The notes under the pieces are model-generated. The model was given only the letters and a program-made list of their open reading frames with translations. It was not told where the DNA came from and did no database searches. Shown piece by piece: positions 1 through 13,960 of a stretch of 64,000 nt of DNA; position 1 is the first letter of the stretch; each line of letters starts with the position of its first letter. Source of the DNA: Diphasiastrum complanatum (Eukaryota; Streptophyta; Lycopodiopsida; Lycopodiales; Lycopodiaceae). The DNA lies in contig CM055109.1 in the NCBI GenBank assembly GCA_029204225.1, forward strand, positions 27,666,861-27,730,860, given 5' to 3'. The position numbers and the translations under genes were made by a program.

Positions 1-472
1 CTCTTTCCATTTTTTGTCCTTTTATAATTTCAGACTCATCTAACTTGAGAACAACTATCAACTTGTTATTGACATGCTCATTTGTAATACCGTAAAAATT
101 TATGATGAATGCTAGTAACTGATTAATGTCAATAAATAAATTGTTAGAATTGTTATATGCTAGACTTTCTCCTTTTGAGCAATACACTTCATTGATATGA
201 GATGGATTACCAACTATTGTCTGCATACTTTGGTTTAACATGTATTTTTAAAAAAAAAAGATGAAATGGTTGTGGGATTGGAAACTTTTTAATACTTACC
301 GTGCAAATGCCTCCTTTATCATCTTAAACATTGTTGCATATGCTTCTCTACTAATGCTAGAAAAGTCACATGCCCCCTGAAGCAATGTAGTGTCTAATAT
401 TTTTCCAACTTCATTCATAATGATATCTGGTGACAGATCCACATGAAGATAATAAAGCTTTGTCATCAGTAC
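1..472 (-). CDS. Two exons of an unidentified spliced gene, continuing beyond the left edge
   Basis: On the minus strand two open segments join through a plausible 72-bp intron (228-299) with a GTAAGT donor at 294-299 and an AG acceptor at 228-229. The upstream exon (300 to about 472) is open and includes LDTTLLQGACDFSSISREAY. The downstream exon (1-227) has 75 codons without a stop, including INQLLAFIINFYGITNEHV and the motif LDESEIIKG, and runs off the window. The split codon (CG|T) keeps frame across the intron. The 5' boundary of the upstream exon is uncertain; an AG preceded by a pyrimidine-rich tract lies near 473. I do not recognise the family. It could be a host gene or a DNA-transposon gene fragment. 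The short plus-strand frame at 443-667 overlaps it and has no protein-like features. Confidence 0.4.
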
Positions 473-899
473 ACTAGTATAGTAACAAACAACACAATGA
501 CAATAACAAAGCTGGAGATGGCGCTATACACTTGTTCAACCCTGCTGGAGATAGAGATGTTTGACCCTAGAGATAGAGATGGCATAGACTTTGTTTCAGA
601 GATGTCACTCCTAATTCAAATTTTTGAGTGTTCCCAACTTTTGGGAGGGAATATTTCATCATTTTGAAAATTATATTTTAACTATGGTTAAGCACCAGTG
701 AAGTTTGATGTGACTAAACTAAGGTGCATTCATTTACATGGAAAGTAGTGCGGGCAGATGTGTAAATAAGTTAGAAAATGATATTATAATTACTTTATAG
801 CTATTTTTCTCTCTCTTACATGGCATTTCTTATAGGGCCCTCTTTGGGCCCATATTTTCTCTAATGCATGGTAAAGTTGTATAGCTTCAAGCATCGCGA

Positions 900-900
<1 letters not shown>
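473..900. other. No gene seen
   Basis: AT-rich sequence without a convincing reading frame. It leads into the GA tract that forms the tail of the LINE on the minus strand. Confidence 0.5.
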
Positions 901-2260
<1,360 letters not shown>

Positions 2261-5260
2261 CCAGATCTTTACAGTCCTATAATTTCCTTTCAAAAATTAC
2301 TTACATCCCATATCATCAGCTTTTCCTTCTAGAAAATGCTTAACTGTCTTATCTGATATTCTAGAGATCCACTGATCATCTAGTTGTCCTATAATCCATA
2401 TAGGATATTATCTCTTGTTCCCAAACACTAGAGAATCCATTTATTTCGATGAATGGCATGCCTATCAAATGGATACCCATAATCTACATCTGATTATGTG
2501 AGTTAGACAGAAGAATTAACATGGTTCACTATTACACTCTGAACCTTTCTGGTTATTGACAAGCTTCGAAACCCTACTGATGCATCAAATCTAGGGACAA
2601 GCTTTTGTCAACTAACAGATCCAATATAGTCCACGTATCATATTCCACTTCTAAACCTCACAATTGACATCCAAAACTGCAAATAACTCAATGGTTACAA
2701 AGATATCAGTTACGAATTCATCTGAATGAATTCTAACCAGGACTTAATAACCAGTATTAAGCAGAAAAAATATACAGGGATTACCAATATCCTAACTGCG
2801 AAATACATTTTTCGATCACACTTACTACCTCTGATGTCCACTCTTTTTTCCTCCTTAGAATTTTTCAATTCCTCGAAAATCTATTTTAGCTAAGGTACCA
2901 ACGACATTAGTAGTTGTTTTTAAAATTAATTACTATAGGAAAAAGTCCAAAACAATTTCATTTCTGTCCTATACCTGGGTTGAATATAATTCACCATAGG
3001 ATTTTTCTGGAAATGAAATCTGTTATGTCATTTCTATTATTACAAATTTCCAATAAAGTTGGACTGTTTTTTTTTTATTGAATGGTTTGGCATTACTTCA
3101 CTAATATTGACAAAACCTATCCAAACATAGTACCTACATGAATGGAAATCCCATCCATAGGATTTCAGTAATTCTTGAACCGTATCTTGTCATATTTATT
3201 GACTAGATAAAGAATACTATTGCCACTCATTCAACCTGGTCATTTCATATTGTTTGACGATTTTAATCAATTTTAACGAGTGTCTTGCACAAATGTTCAC
3301 TTGACTGATTTCTATCGATCAACATCGAATAGAAAAGTATCTTATTGCAATTTTTACCAAATTGAACAAAAAAGAAAAAAAATTCAAATTTTAAATTTCA
3401 ATCTAGGAGTTTCCAATTCCAAAGTTAAAAAATGACAGCACAATAAAAATTGTCGACAATTCATTGCGGTTTTTTCTGTCAATTTTAACTTATCTATTAC
3501 CGAAAAATAATTTAGACTTAGTGAAAACACTGTGATCAATTTCTGACTGATAAACTCAGTTTAATCAATTCACTAATCTAAACTAATTCTATAGATAACG
3601 AAAAAATGATCGAAATTTTAATTTATTTTTTCCGAAAAACTCAAAATTTGTTTTATTTTACGTAATTCAAAAATTCTGACGAAAATAGTGTTAGTTTAAA
3701 AGGCAATTGGAATCGAAAAAATCAAAACATTGTCTGATTTCTAATGTTACTAACCCAATGTCAAACTGGCATGCAAAGCACACTACATCAGTCATAAACG
3801 TCATTATGGAATTTTTTACGTAAACTTCAATTTTACGGAATTTGTTAGCCATTAACACAGATTTGTGACCCAACTGTCATAGCACATGCGTATGACCACT
3901 CAAATCGATTGTAAATCCCCCATGAATGTCAGAATCACTCTGAGAATCAACATGCAACTAATCCATGTAAACACAGTACTACAAATCAGGAAAATGGGTG
4001 GCATGCAATCAGCACAATTCCAAATTTTGCCAATTTTACACACAAAACTGCAAAACTTCAGATGATCATAACTTTGGCTACATCACACCAAATTGAGTGT
4101 TGTAAAGCTCTATACAGAGGAAGACCAAGTGAACAAGATGCTTGCCATGTCAGCCTGCCACCTAGGCTTCAGATGTGCGAGATTAGAGCTGCCAAAAATC
4201 TGTAGTAGGGCGCACTTCCACAAGAAGGAATCATGCAAAAACCTGCAAACACCCATCCTAGCCCAAAGTTGATGCTACCAACAGTCTTAAACAATCAATT
4301 AGACTTCCATGAGGCATTCATACTGATCCTAAGATGTAGTATAAGCTGAGAACGAAGATTTCTTGATTTGTAGAAGTCAAAATAGCTTCAAACTTGATGG
4401 AGATGGTGCATAAGCCATCGGCCATCAATTCACAGGTCTAATAGCTTGTTGGGAAAGTAAAAAGGAATGCTAATCATGCTATAATTAATTCTAGAATGAT
4501 CTCCTTATGGATTTGGAGAGATTCATCCCCCAAAAATCACCAAAAATGGTCACTTTTGAACTATTTTTGACTTCCTACAAGTTCAATTGCTGGAATTCTT
4601 GGTTCTAACTTCAGGGAAAGCTTCAAAAGACTTTGGTCCACCCCTTTACAAGCCCTACATGGTGTTTTACAGCCACCTACTATCCAACTTTATGAAAAAA
4701 AAACAAGCAAAAACGATGATTTTTGACTATTTTCTGGGTTTTTTATCACCATAAAGTGGAAATTCATGACATACAACCCTTTCTCTAACACATGCAAACC
4801 ATTTTACAGAATTACAACCATTTAATTGATCTGACCTTGCTGGATTTTGGTTCTTACTATCTATTTTGTGCCAAAAAGCATGAAAAACCAAGCAATTTTG
4901 ACCAAAGCATAGCCTAGAATAAAAAATCATTGAAGAGAACCAGCATGCATCATTAATTTCATCATTAATGAACCCCAAAACGAAAGTACACTTGCTGAAA
5001 AATTCAGATCTACCCAAGATTTGATCTACACAAAAAAAAAGCTCCAAAAAAGCATCACAAATTGGCCTTCAAGGACAATTCTCCATAAAACCACAAAGAA
5101 TCCAAAGATTAATGGATCTTAGCAACATGCAAAATGAAACTGGGATAGTACACCCACTTGCACACTTGCTATCCACCTTGGAAGAGAATTCCCATGGATC
5201 CAATCCAAAATTTTGACAAAAGGTAGCCCTTCTCCATGTTCTCCAATCTTCGTAAGCCTT

Positions 5261-5272
5261 GCTCTGATACCA
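5261..5272 (-). promoter_or_regulatory. Primer binding site of LARD A
   Basis: TGGTATCAGAGC on the minus strand matches the 3' end complement of plant initiator tRNA-Met. It directly abuts the LTR and fixes the orientation of the element. Confidence 0.85.
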
Positions 5273-5793
5273 CTATAAGGGAAGCTCCCTAAGATCCTGC
5301 TTACAAGACAAAACACAATGGAAAACACACTATGGAGCAACCACCCAACCAAGTAGAAGCAACCAATCAACTCTAGAAGCTTCACCCCCAAGCCAAGGAA
5401 CAAGAGGCATGAATGTAGAGTGAAACCCTGGCAATGAATCCATGATCACCATGGGGAGTAGGGCGAGTTTGGCCTCTTCTTATAGAGTCATAAACATCCT
5501 GGGCACATAGCCATGCATAGCCCTAAGTTTCCTATACATAGATTCACCTAGAATAGAGTCCTATGCATGGACCAACTATTCATAGAATTGCTATTGATAA
5601 CTCTACACATGCATACACTGTCTCATACCTTGTCTAAACTCCATTTAGTGTGTTCTGGGCCTCACAAGGATATTAGTTACTTTCGGGTCACATCCAATAT
5701 GACGTGGCATAACTAACAGCTTGATTTACTGGAGTATCGTGTATCCAAGACTAGGAGTATACTGAATCCTACTTACTGGTCATGGACATAACA
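5273..5793 (-). repeat. 5' LTR of LARD A
   Basis: About 521 bp. On the minus strand it begins TGTTATGTCCATG and ends CTTCCCTTATAG immediately before the PBS. A second copy of the same LTR, nearly equal in length and in the opposite orientation, is at 18311-18832, where it follows a chromodomain. The 3' terminus is not the usual CA; it reads TATA or TATAG in both copies. Confidence 0.8.
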
Positions 5794-5879
5794 GTATCGC
5801 TCTGCCAATCTTCACGAAAGCAGTTGCATTGCAAGTAGTTGGCTCCATAGCATTAGCATATCTTTGTATTCTTGATTTT

Positions 5880-6136
5880 AGCACCAAATCCTAATTTTTT
5901 TAATAGAAACTAATACGTGAGATGTCCCAAATTTTTACCCCAACTAAATGTAGCCATTTCTCACCAGGCTTGAGTTTTAGAGAACCAGTTGTGCTTTAGA
6001 ACATGGTCTACACTAAGTTCAATTGTTATTTTCATCACACAATAAATCTGCTAAATTTTCTTTTCATCATCAAGGAGATACCACACATTCTCTTGACGCA
6101 TGAGCTGACCAATCCAATGCATGTCTGTTGCTTTAC
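5880..6136 (+). repeat. Dispersed repeat P, copy 1, left half
   Basis: Matches 56925-57145 in the same orientation (shared stretches include CCAAATTTTTACCCC and ATGTAGCCATTT). The copy is interrupted at 6137 by LARD B and resumes beyond the SINE at about 13705. It has no coding capacity. The family is not recognised, although the second copy ends in the LINE-type tail at 58682-58740, so P may be non-LTR derived. Confidence 0.6.
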
Positions 6137-6624
6137 TGTTATGATTGCCTTATGAAGAGCAGACTAGATCATGTTGCAAAACAACCAAAAGGACACCTGT
6201 GAAGCAAAACCACCCATCCAAACCTAGATCCCTCTTGGAGTTTCCTCCTGGACCTAGCCCCCAGACCATAGTGAAAAACACAAGAGAGGGGAGGAGAAAC
6301 TGGCTCAAGAATCTGAATTCACAATAGGAGGATGGGCGAGTTCCCAATGGACATATTCTCCTCAAGAGAGAGAAAATATTCTCCCTAGGATCCCCATGCA
6401 ACCTAAATTGAGCTATTGACCTCCTATTCTTGCATTAAAGTAGTCTTCACCATGCATGTGCTCCTATGTCCAACTATAGGTCTGGGCCCTCATATGATTA
6501 TTAACTATTTAATAGGCCAAGTCCGGAATGACGAGGCATAACCAATAACCATATACACCTGGAGTGACCGGCTATCCACGTCAAAAATTATTCTGATTCA
6601 CTTATACAGGACATGGACATAACA
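6137..6624 (-). repeat. 3' LTR of LARD B
   Basis: 488 bp. It starts TGTTATGTCCATG and ends AATCATAACA on the minus strand. It aligns along its whole length with 13099-13584, with conserved blocks such as the stretch containing ATCCCCATGCAACC. Confidence 0.85.
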
Positions 6625-6640
6625 TTCTCCCCCCCCCTTA
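6625..6640 (-). promoter_or_regulatory. Polypurine tract of LARD B
   Basis: A minus-strand purine run with nine consecutive G, directly before the 3' LTR. This is the plus-strand priming site of the element. Confidence 0.8.
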
Positions 6641-9600
6641 AATCAATTCTGTCCTCAGAATGAGTAACTAGGAAAGACATGATTTGTATGCTTTTAACTC
6701 TTCCCATGAATCATTATCCTCAATTTGACCAGCCAACCTAAGCAAGCACACAGAGATAGAACAATTTTTCACTGGTTTATCTCTGATCCTAGGTACTCGT
6801 TCAGGGTCCAATGATAGAATTAGCGATAAATCTTCCAAATGGATAAAATCTTCAATACATCAAATTGTCATCATCATATAAAATAAATTGATATGATACA
6901 CTGGATAACAGTCCACCAAACCTGAAGATTAAGTTTAAAAGCTAACAAATCAATAATTTAACTTTCACTTTTACCCTGAGAATCAATCTTTAGTCTGACT
7001 TCAATATCAAATTAGTACTTAGAGATGGAATAATTCTCAAATTATCTTTCTCTGCACTGAAATACTATATTGACCTTTAGAAGTACACTAAGAAATATAT
7101 TTTCCTATTGGGTTTGATTCTCTCCAATCTATTAACATCACCTTCATGTAACCTCAATTTACATGATTCATTGGGTGAGTTCTCACCTTACATTAGAGAT
7201 CAATATTCAAAAGTCAAAGATGCAAAATAATTATAGTCCAAGATTATCCACAATTACTGGTAGATCTGTCATAAATGCTTCTTGGTACAAATACACTTAG
7301 AATTTTTTCAGAAACTAAGGTACAAAACTCATCCAACCAAATCTCTAGGAGATTCATCAAGATAAAAATGACTTTAACTCAGTCCTGAGTAGCCCATATA
7401 CTCTCTTGAGTTAAGCACTCTATCCCTAGCATCACATGCCAGAAAATAGCAACCATTCAATCTTGATAAACTTAACTGCTCCTAGTTAACCGAGAATTTA
7501 GGCTGAAAAATAGTACACAGGCATTCCTTGACTACAATTTATAAAGGTAAGCAAATTCCTCATAAGTAAACAATTATTTAATGAAAATGCCTATGAGATT
7601 CAAACAATCTCAAGTTTGTACACAAATTTAGAGTTCAAGCAACAGATCTAAATTTTAACTCCACCAATTGATCAAGAATTACTCACCATCTTAAGAATCA
7701 TCATACTTCCATATAATCATCTAATGACCTTTAAGTATCAATTTATGATTCGTCAATCATAAACATTTAGAATCTTATGATTCGTCAATCATAATGTATC
7801 GGATTCTAAATCCATTATCAATTAGAGATACTAGAGTATATGCACAACATGCCACTCATGAAATATAAAAAAAAAATTGAAATCTTTTCCACAAGAAAAA
7901 TTATTGGATTCTGAAAATATTCTTTCAACCCGATTCTTAACCAGATTATGAGTTCTAGATTCTACAATCAACCTAGTGATTAAAAACCAGTATAACACTT
8001 GTCTTTAACAAATATAAACTTTACACAATCACCTAGAACCACATCTAGAGATTCCAAAATTCTGCTGAATTCCAACTGAATTCAGTGGTTATCCTTGACA
8101 TTAGTTAGACTTTGTCATCCATATATATACGAGCTCATTGGGATATAGTCAATGACTTAGGATATCTCTCCTTCAAGAAATATTCTATATCAAGAATCTT
8201 CTATATACTATGCATAGTTTTCATAAATGAATCACTAATCATGTGTCTTATAAGCAATATAGATCCAAATAAATAGCTCCAATGAATTCTCTTCACACTG
8301 CTTATTTATCCAATTAACTTCTAATCAGGAGTAATCCAATTACTCAAGTCAATTGTAGATGATTCAGAAATCTTAAATGTCTAGGTGCAGATCTCAATTA
8401 TACATGTATAACACCACATTTAGATCTTCTTCTAAACCATAAATAAATTAATGAATTATCCTTTCAACAGAAAGAGACATTAACCTGCAAGTAACTATTC
8501 CTTACATTACTTGTTCATATGTCTATGCACTCTGACTAGTTTAAGTATACGATATAAACTCAGTACATAAGAAACACATAGTAGATCCATAAGATTAAGA
8601 TGTACATAAGCAACATATCCAACTATGTTAAACATAGGCTATAAACTGATAGATATTCACAATCTGCATATGTTACTCATGTAGCTCATAGAGAATCTTG
8701 CAACTCAGCTACTAAAGAACTCTATTTCTCATGAGTAAATAACATATCTGGGAAATCTTTGATGTGAATAACTCCACATCACAAGTTTTCCAACCATCTA
8801 ACTCTTATTAACAAAATTCCCTCAATCAATCAGCCATAACAGATCTTAGCGTACAAACCAAGATTAGGCTAACTTATACAGACATCTTTGAAAATAGAGT
8901 TAAGATTAAAGCTTTATTGCACTGATCCAATCCATAACAAAATGGTACTTGGTAACAATCAGTGAACCTTAATTTAATTTTTACCACTACTTTCCATATT
9001 CATGAATATCTCACAACTCTAACCCTAAAACTCCACTAGTTCCAGATTACTCAAAATAATCACTTAGAGAGTTCCTCTATTTCAAACTGGATAGTTCTAC
9101 CATTGCACACATACAAGATTTTTTTCCAAAATCAATGCAACTGGCTGATTTCTCGAAAGACTTATTCCTATAATTTCTTCTCCCCCCCCCTTTTTTAAAA
9201 GAAATTCCATAATTTCAATTGAAAATTTCTCAAGAGACAACGTATAAGATATCAAAGATTCAAAAAAGTCAGTAATGAGTATCCACCAATACTATTACAA
9301 ACCGGACTTTTTCCTCAGAATCACAGAATATCTTATCTTGAATAATAGAAATATTATTTTTCAATAATCAACTATCAAATAGAGACTAATGTTAGGGTTC
9401 AGGAAACCTAAATTCTGAGCCATATTCAAAAATACTATATGGAAGTAAAATATCATATAATTATAACAGTCCTTTAGAACAAAGTTCTGCATTGGATGGA
9501 ATTTTATGAATCTCAATCCAATTGTCATGTATTAAGAAAGTTCTAAAGAGTAGAGGCCTACTAAAAAAGAGAAATAGATTTAAGGGCTTTCATATTTTGT

Positions 9601-10274
9601 AATTAAATGAGATACCATTTAGGGATCAATCTATATCTCATATTGCCCAAAATACCCTAAACAAAAACCAATGAACTTTGTTAGTATTACCATTATAGCA
9701 ATCACTAACCATCGGTCTACAGATCATTCTACCCAAGAAATCCCCTTTAGAATCATTGATGTCTCGTACCACCAGCTTTTCCTCCAAGAATCCTCTGCAT
9801 CTAGATCTGTTGACAATTTGGCTATCCTATACCCATATATAGGATTAAATTCACAACCCATTCCAGGAGATAATCCTAACAATTGAAATCTCTCATGCTT
9901 CTTTAGTGTTACTCAATGAATACCATTTCATATTGTACCCAACATGGACAAAATAGAATGTATCATCCAAGACAGTCGAAATGCCATAAAAATATTCACT
10001 AATCCAAAAGAAACATAGATTTCAACAAAACTGAATACATACTGTCTTAGATATCCAATATCTATTTCAGAATCGGTAAAAAGAACTTAATTCTTTTAAC
10101 AAGTTAGAACTCTCTTGGTTGTTACAATCATTATAGAGAAATACTCTATAACTAAAAAGAATCCAAATTACTAGATTTCTGTATGGAATACCTTTCATCT
10201 GCTTTACTTTGCAAGATCCAAATCAAATTGCAAAACAGAGATAGTTCCATAAATGGATTATCAGTCTTGCCACT

Positions 10275-12945
10275 ACTTTCCTTCAACAAGCAAAACTTCA
10301 ACTTGATGGTGTCTAATGCTCACCTATCCAAATTGGATGCATGATAGTTCATAAAAAGACGCAATCCATCATATATTTAAGCTTGTAACAAGAACCAACA
10401 GGTTCAGACCCCCAATTGAGAGGTATTCATGCTAAAAAATACACCAACTTTTTGTGTTTTGATCCTCCTAATGGTGTCTAGACCCTAACAAACTTCATGA
10501 CAGCTCTGGGACAGCTTTCTTACATCTTTGAAAACATTTATACCAAGTCTTGGCTGAGAATTTTGAGAACTACCCCAAAATTAGTCCAAAAAACATCAAA
10601 AAACCTTGTTTTTTTTTGCCAACTTTGACCAAATTTGACCAAAATTTGTGGGGAAAATCCACAAATAAGTGCAATTAGATCCAAATCCCTATAAATCCAT
10701 TACATGCAGGCACGAAAAGGTTTGATTCTAGTCTAACATGGTTTCTATAGCCCATTTATGGTCCAAAAACCCCAATTTTTGGTCCAAAATCACTATCTAA
10801 TCAAGTTTTTGACTATTCAAACATCATGCAATCATTAGATTCAAACATTAATGACTGTAAAATAGCAAGTACGATCTGAAAAATGTACTACACCAATACC
10901 TATGATCAATTTCAAGCAAAAGTTTTCAATTCTAGGTGAAAATTTCACTAAAACCATAAAAAAAACCTTTGATTTCCCTCAAAATTTATGGAGAAAATCC
11001 ATAATTATGATCCACGATGAAGCTTTCCCACGGAAGAATAGAATAACACTCTCAATCTTTTTTTCTTTAGGAATTCCATGTAGATTAAAGTAACCGATCC
11101 GCTTGGTTAACCAGTCATCTACAACTTCAGGTTTTTTTCTCTTTCTTTTCTCCTGAAAAAGGTTCAGGTTGAAAGCCAAAATTCGGAACGGATGTTTTCA
11201 CTAGATTCAACAATACTTCCATTTGTTGATCACGTAAAGTGTTCTTGTTGTTTATCTCATTAAGTGCTTGGCTTAATGACTAGAAAATTTGCAGATAGGT
11301 AGGCATTGGCACCTGACCATCAAGAGCTACATTTGCATTATCATCTACCATATTGATTTCCTGACTTGCAAAATTTGCTTTAATTAGTCGAGATTCACTC
11401 ATCAACTAATAAGTGAAACGTCAAAAACCTTCATAACTCGCTGATATTATTCAGCAAGGTCTTTCACTCATATTTGCAAATTTTCGCAAAATAAATATCA
11501 GATTAAATTAAACAACAACAAATCCTAAAATTTACAAAAAACTGGGATTTTTGAAATTCATTCGAAATGGACCAACTATGAAAATCGATTAAGAAGATCG
11601 ATTTTCCATAATCATAGGCACTGTCACAAATCGAAATCATCTCGAAACATCCAGCATGCATCTAACTTAGCATGCTCTAACTTTTTTGAAAAAATGAATT
11701 TTTTTTTGTAAATAGCCTATTTACTAGGAAATCTACTTTTTGATCTAGAATTGCCAAAAATAACTACATGCAAGAATTCTACTGATCAAATCACTGATTA
11801 CGCATTCAACATGCATCCAAGCATGCATACAGGTATATCCATACATTTTCATCAACAGACATGCACTAAACTGTATTACAAGCATGCATGCATCAGAACA
11901 ATTTCAAAATTTTGCAAATTTTAGTTTAAAACTTGCAAACTTCAGACGACCATAACTTTCTCTACAGGACACCAAATTGGTTGCTGTAAAGCACAGTACA
12001 GAGGGAGAGTGGGTCTAAAAGTCACTTGCCATGTCACCCTATCACCTAGGCCTCACATGTGCGATCTATAAATGCACCAAAAACAGGTAGGAGGGCGCAC
12101 TTTTGGAAGGAGAAATCATCAAAATTTGCATCCCAGCCCAATAAGCCTTGGATCAGAGGTTACAAGCACTCTACTAAGGTTCATTAGAGAGGTATATAAG
12201 CTTCTAACAGGTCCAACAAGCAATCATAAGTTCAGATCAAGCAAAAAATGCATTTTTGGCCTCATTCAACAAGCAAAACTTCAATATGCTGGTGTCTAAT
12301 GCACATATATCCAAATTGGATGCATGATGGCTCAAATCAAATGCAATCCAGCTTGTAACAAGAGCCAACAGGTTCAGACCCCCAATTGAGAGGTATTCAT
12401 GCTCTAAAATCATCAAAAATACAATGGTGTTCCAACCTAACCAAACTTCATGGCAGCTCTGGAACAGCTTCATTACATCTCTGAAAATGTTCACACCAAG
12501 TCTTGGCTGAGAATTTTGAGATTTACCCCAAATTTAGTCCCAAAAACATCAAGAAACCTAATTTTGACCAAAACTTGTAGGGGAAATCCACAATTAAGTG
12601 CAATAAAATCCAAATCCCTGTAAATCCATTGCATGAAAGCACTAAAAGTTCTAATTCTAGTCAAACATGGTTTCTATAGCCCATTTATGGTCCAAAACCC
12701 TCAATTTTTGGCCCAAGATCACTATCTATTCAACCTCTTGACTAATCTACCTTCATGCAATCATTAAATTTTGTAATTAATGACTGTAAAACAGTAAGTA
12801 CAATCTGGGAAACGTACTACACCAGATCCTATGACCAATTTCTTGCAAAAACCATGAATTCTAGGTGAAAACTTCACTAAATCCATCAAAAAATCTATGA
12901 CTTCCTTTAAAATTCATGGAACAAATCCACAATTATGATCATTAG
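10275..12945. repeat. Internal direct duplication within LARD B
   Basis: Blocks 10275-11015 and 12270-12945 are direct repeats of about 0.7 kb. Shared stretches include CCAAATTGGATGCATGAT and CCCCCAATTGAGAGGTATTC. The 1.25 kb between them carries the segment homologous to LARD A (around 11890-12130). The duplication is internal to the element and has no coding frame. Confidence 0.7.
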
Positions 12946-13085
12946 GCTGAAAGTACACCAAGGATCTAAGAAGCCACCTACTTGAAATTGAATTCCAACA
13001 CTTGGAAGAACAAGCAAAGAGATGCACCAATAGAACTACAAAATCCAAGATCTCCAAGCTCCACCTCCTGGTAGATGTGAACCAA

Positions 13086-13097
13086 GCTCTGATACCA
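13086..13097 (-). promoter_or_regulatory. Primer binding site of LARD B
   Basis: TGGTATCAGAGC on the minus strand, complementary to initiator tRNA-Met. Confidence 0.85.
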
Positions 13098-13098
13098 A

Positions 13099-13584
13099 TG
13101 TTAGGATCACCAAGTGAAGATCTTCCACAATCCTGTCACATGCAAACCAAAAGGACACTTGTGGAGGATGAACCACCCAACCAATATGGAGAGGCTAGTC
13201 AGTACCCTAACCAGTCCACCCCCAAGCCATAGTGAAGAACACGAGAGGAGAGGAGAAACTGGCTCAATAATCACAATTTACAATAGGAGGATGGGCGAGT
13301 TTCCAATGGATATATTCTCTCCAAGAGAGAGAGAATATTCCTCCTAGGATCCCCATGCAACCTAAATTGAGCTATTGACCTCCTATTCTTGCATTATAGC
13401 AATCTTCACCATGCATGAGCTCCTATGTCCAATTATATGTCTGGGCCCTCATATGATTATTAATTACTTAATACGACCACATCCGGAATGACGTAGCATA
13501 ACTAATAATCACATACAACTAGAGTGACCGACTATCCACGTCAAGAATTATTCCGATTCCCTGGTACAAGACATGGACATAACA
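13099..13584 (-). repeat. 5' LTR of LARD B
   Basis: 486 bp. It ends GATCCTAACA on the minus strand, one base before the PBS. The two LTRs differ at many positions, so the insertion is not recent. Confidence 0.85.
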
Positions 13585-13585
13585 A

Positions 13586-13712
13586 TAATACTTCTTGGTT
13601 TGGTCTATATATTGCTTTTTGGTTTTCAAGGGGAGGCTCGAACCTGGACCAAAAAAACTTGGGATGTGAAACTAACCAATTGAGCCAATCCCATTGGGTG
13701 AGTCTGTATAAT
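13586..13712 (-). mobile_element. tRNA-derived SINE, probably truncated
   Basis: On the minus strand an A-box-like TGGCTCAATTGGTTAG and a B-box GGTTCGAGCC lie at the spacing of an RNA polymerase III promoter, followed by a short AT-rich 3' part that abuts the LARD B LTR. The tRNA fold outside the promoter boxes is lost, as in plant SINEs. Confidence 0.6.
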
Positions 13713-13960
13713 AGACTAAGCTCATAATGGATGCTTTCAAAACAAGTGACAACACTTGTGGTAAGCATGACATGGTCGAATAGGAACAGAGAAGACCAAA
13801 GTGCTACTCACATATGCACCCATCGGATGTAACGATGAACATAGTCATGTGATACGGATGTAATTCATTGGTAACAATTTGAGCAAGTGATCCAACTGGC
13901 TCAACGGATTCAGGAATAACAAGTTGTTCCACAGTTTAATCTTTTGCATACATTTGATGA
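13713..13960 (+). repeat. Dispersed repeat P, copy 1, right half
   Basis: Matches 57235-57400 and then 58590-58650 (shared CATGGTCGAATAGGAACAGA and GTAACAATTTGAGCAAGTGA). The second copy carries about 1.2 kb of repeat Q between these two blocks, which this copy lacks. Confidence 0.65.

Larger units (their letters stand above)
2261..5793 (-). mobile_element. LARD A: non-coding LTR retroelement, 5' LTR plus truncated internal region
   Basis: On the minus strand the order is 5' LTR (5793-5273), a primer binding site TGGTATCAGAGC (5272-5261), then about 3 kb of internal sequence to near 2261, where a LINE cuts it. No gag, protease, RT or integrase motif is visible in any frame; the longest frames (about 100 codons) are composition-driven. 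The internal sequence is shared with LARD B: for example 4140-4230 matches 12030-12120, and about 2310-2420 resembles 9770-9850. Conservation of a non-coding interior between two elements is the mark of a large retrotransposon derivative moved by another element's proteins. The 3' LTR is missing. Confidence 0.75.
6137..13584 (-). mobile_element. LARD B: complete 7.4-kb non-coding LTR retroelement
   Basis: Both LTRs are present: 13099-13584 (5') and 6137-6624 (3'), 486 and 488 bp. The PBS lies at 13097-13086. A polypurine tract, TAAGGGGGGGGGAGAA on the minus strand, lies at 6640-6625, directly before the 3' LTR. The 6.4-kb interior contains no recognisable gag or pol in either strand. It is AT-rich and stop-rich, and shares blocks with LARD A. 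The flanking pentamers (tttac and ataat) do not match, perhaps because a SINE abuts the right end. It sits inside repeat P. It would depend on proteins of an autonomous element, probably a chromovirus (see the LTR at 18311-18832). Confidence 0.8.

Noticed and set aside
4727-5403. Minus frames of 94-106 codons in LARD A
   Set aside because: They include part of the LTR and PBS and have no gag-like features. The matching segment of LARD B has no frame.
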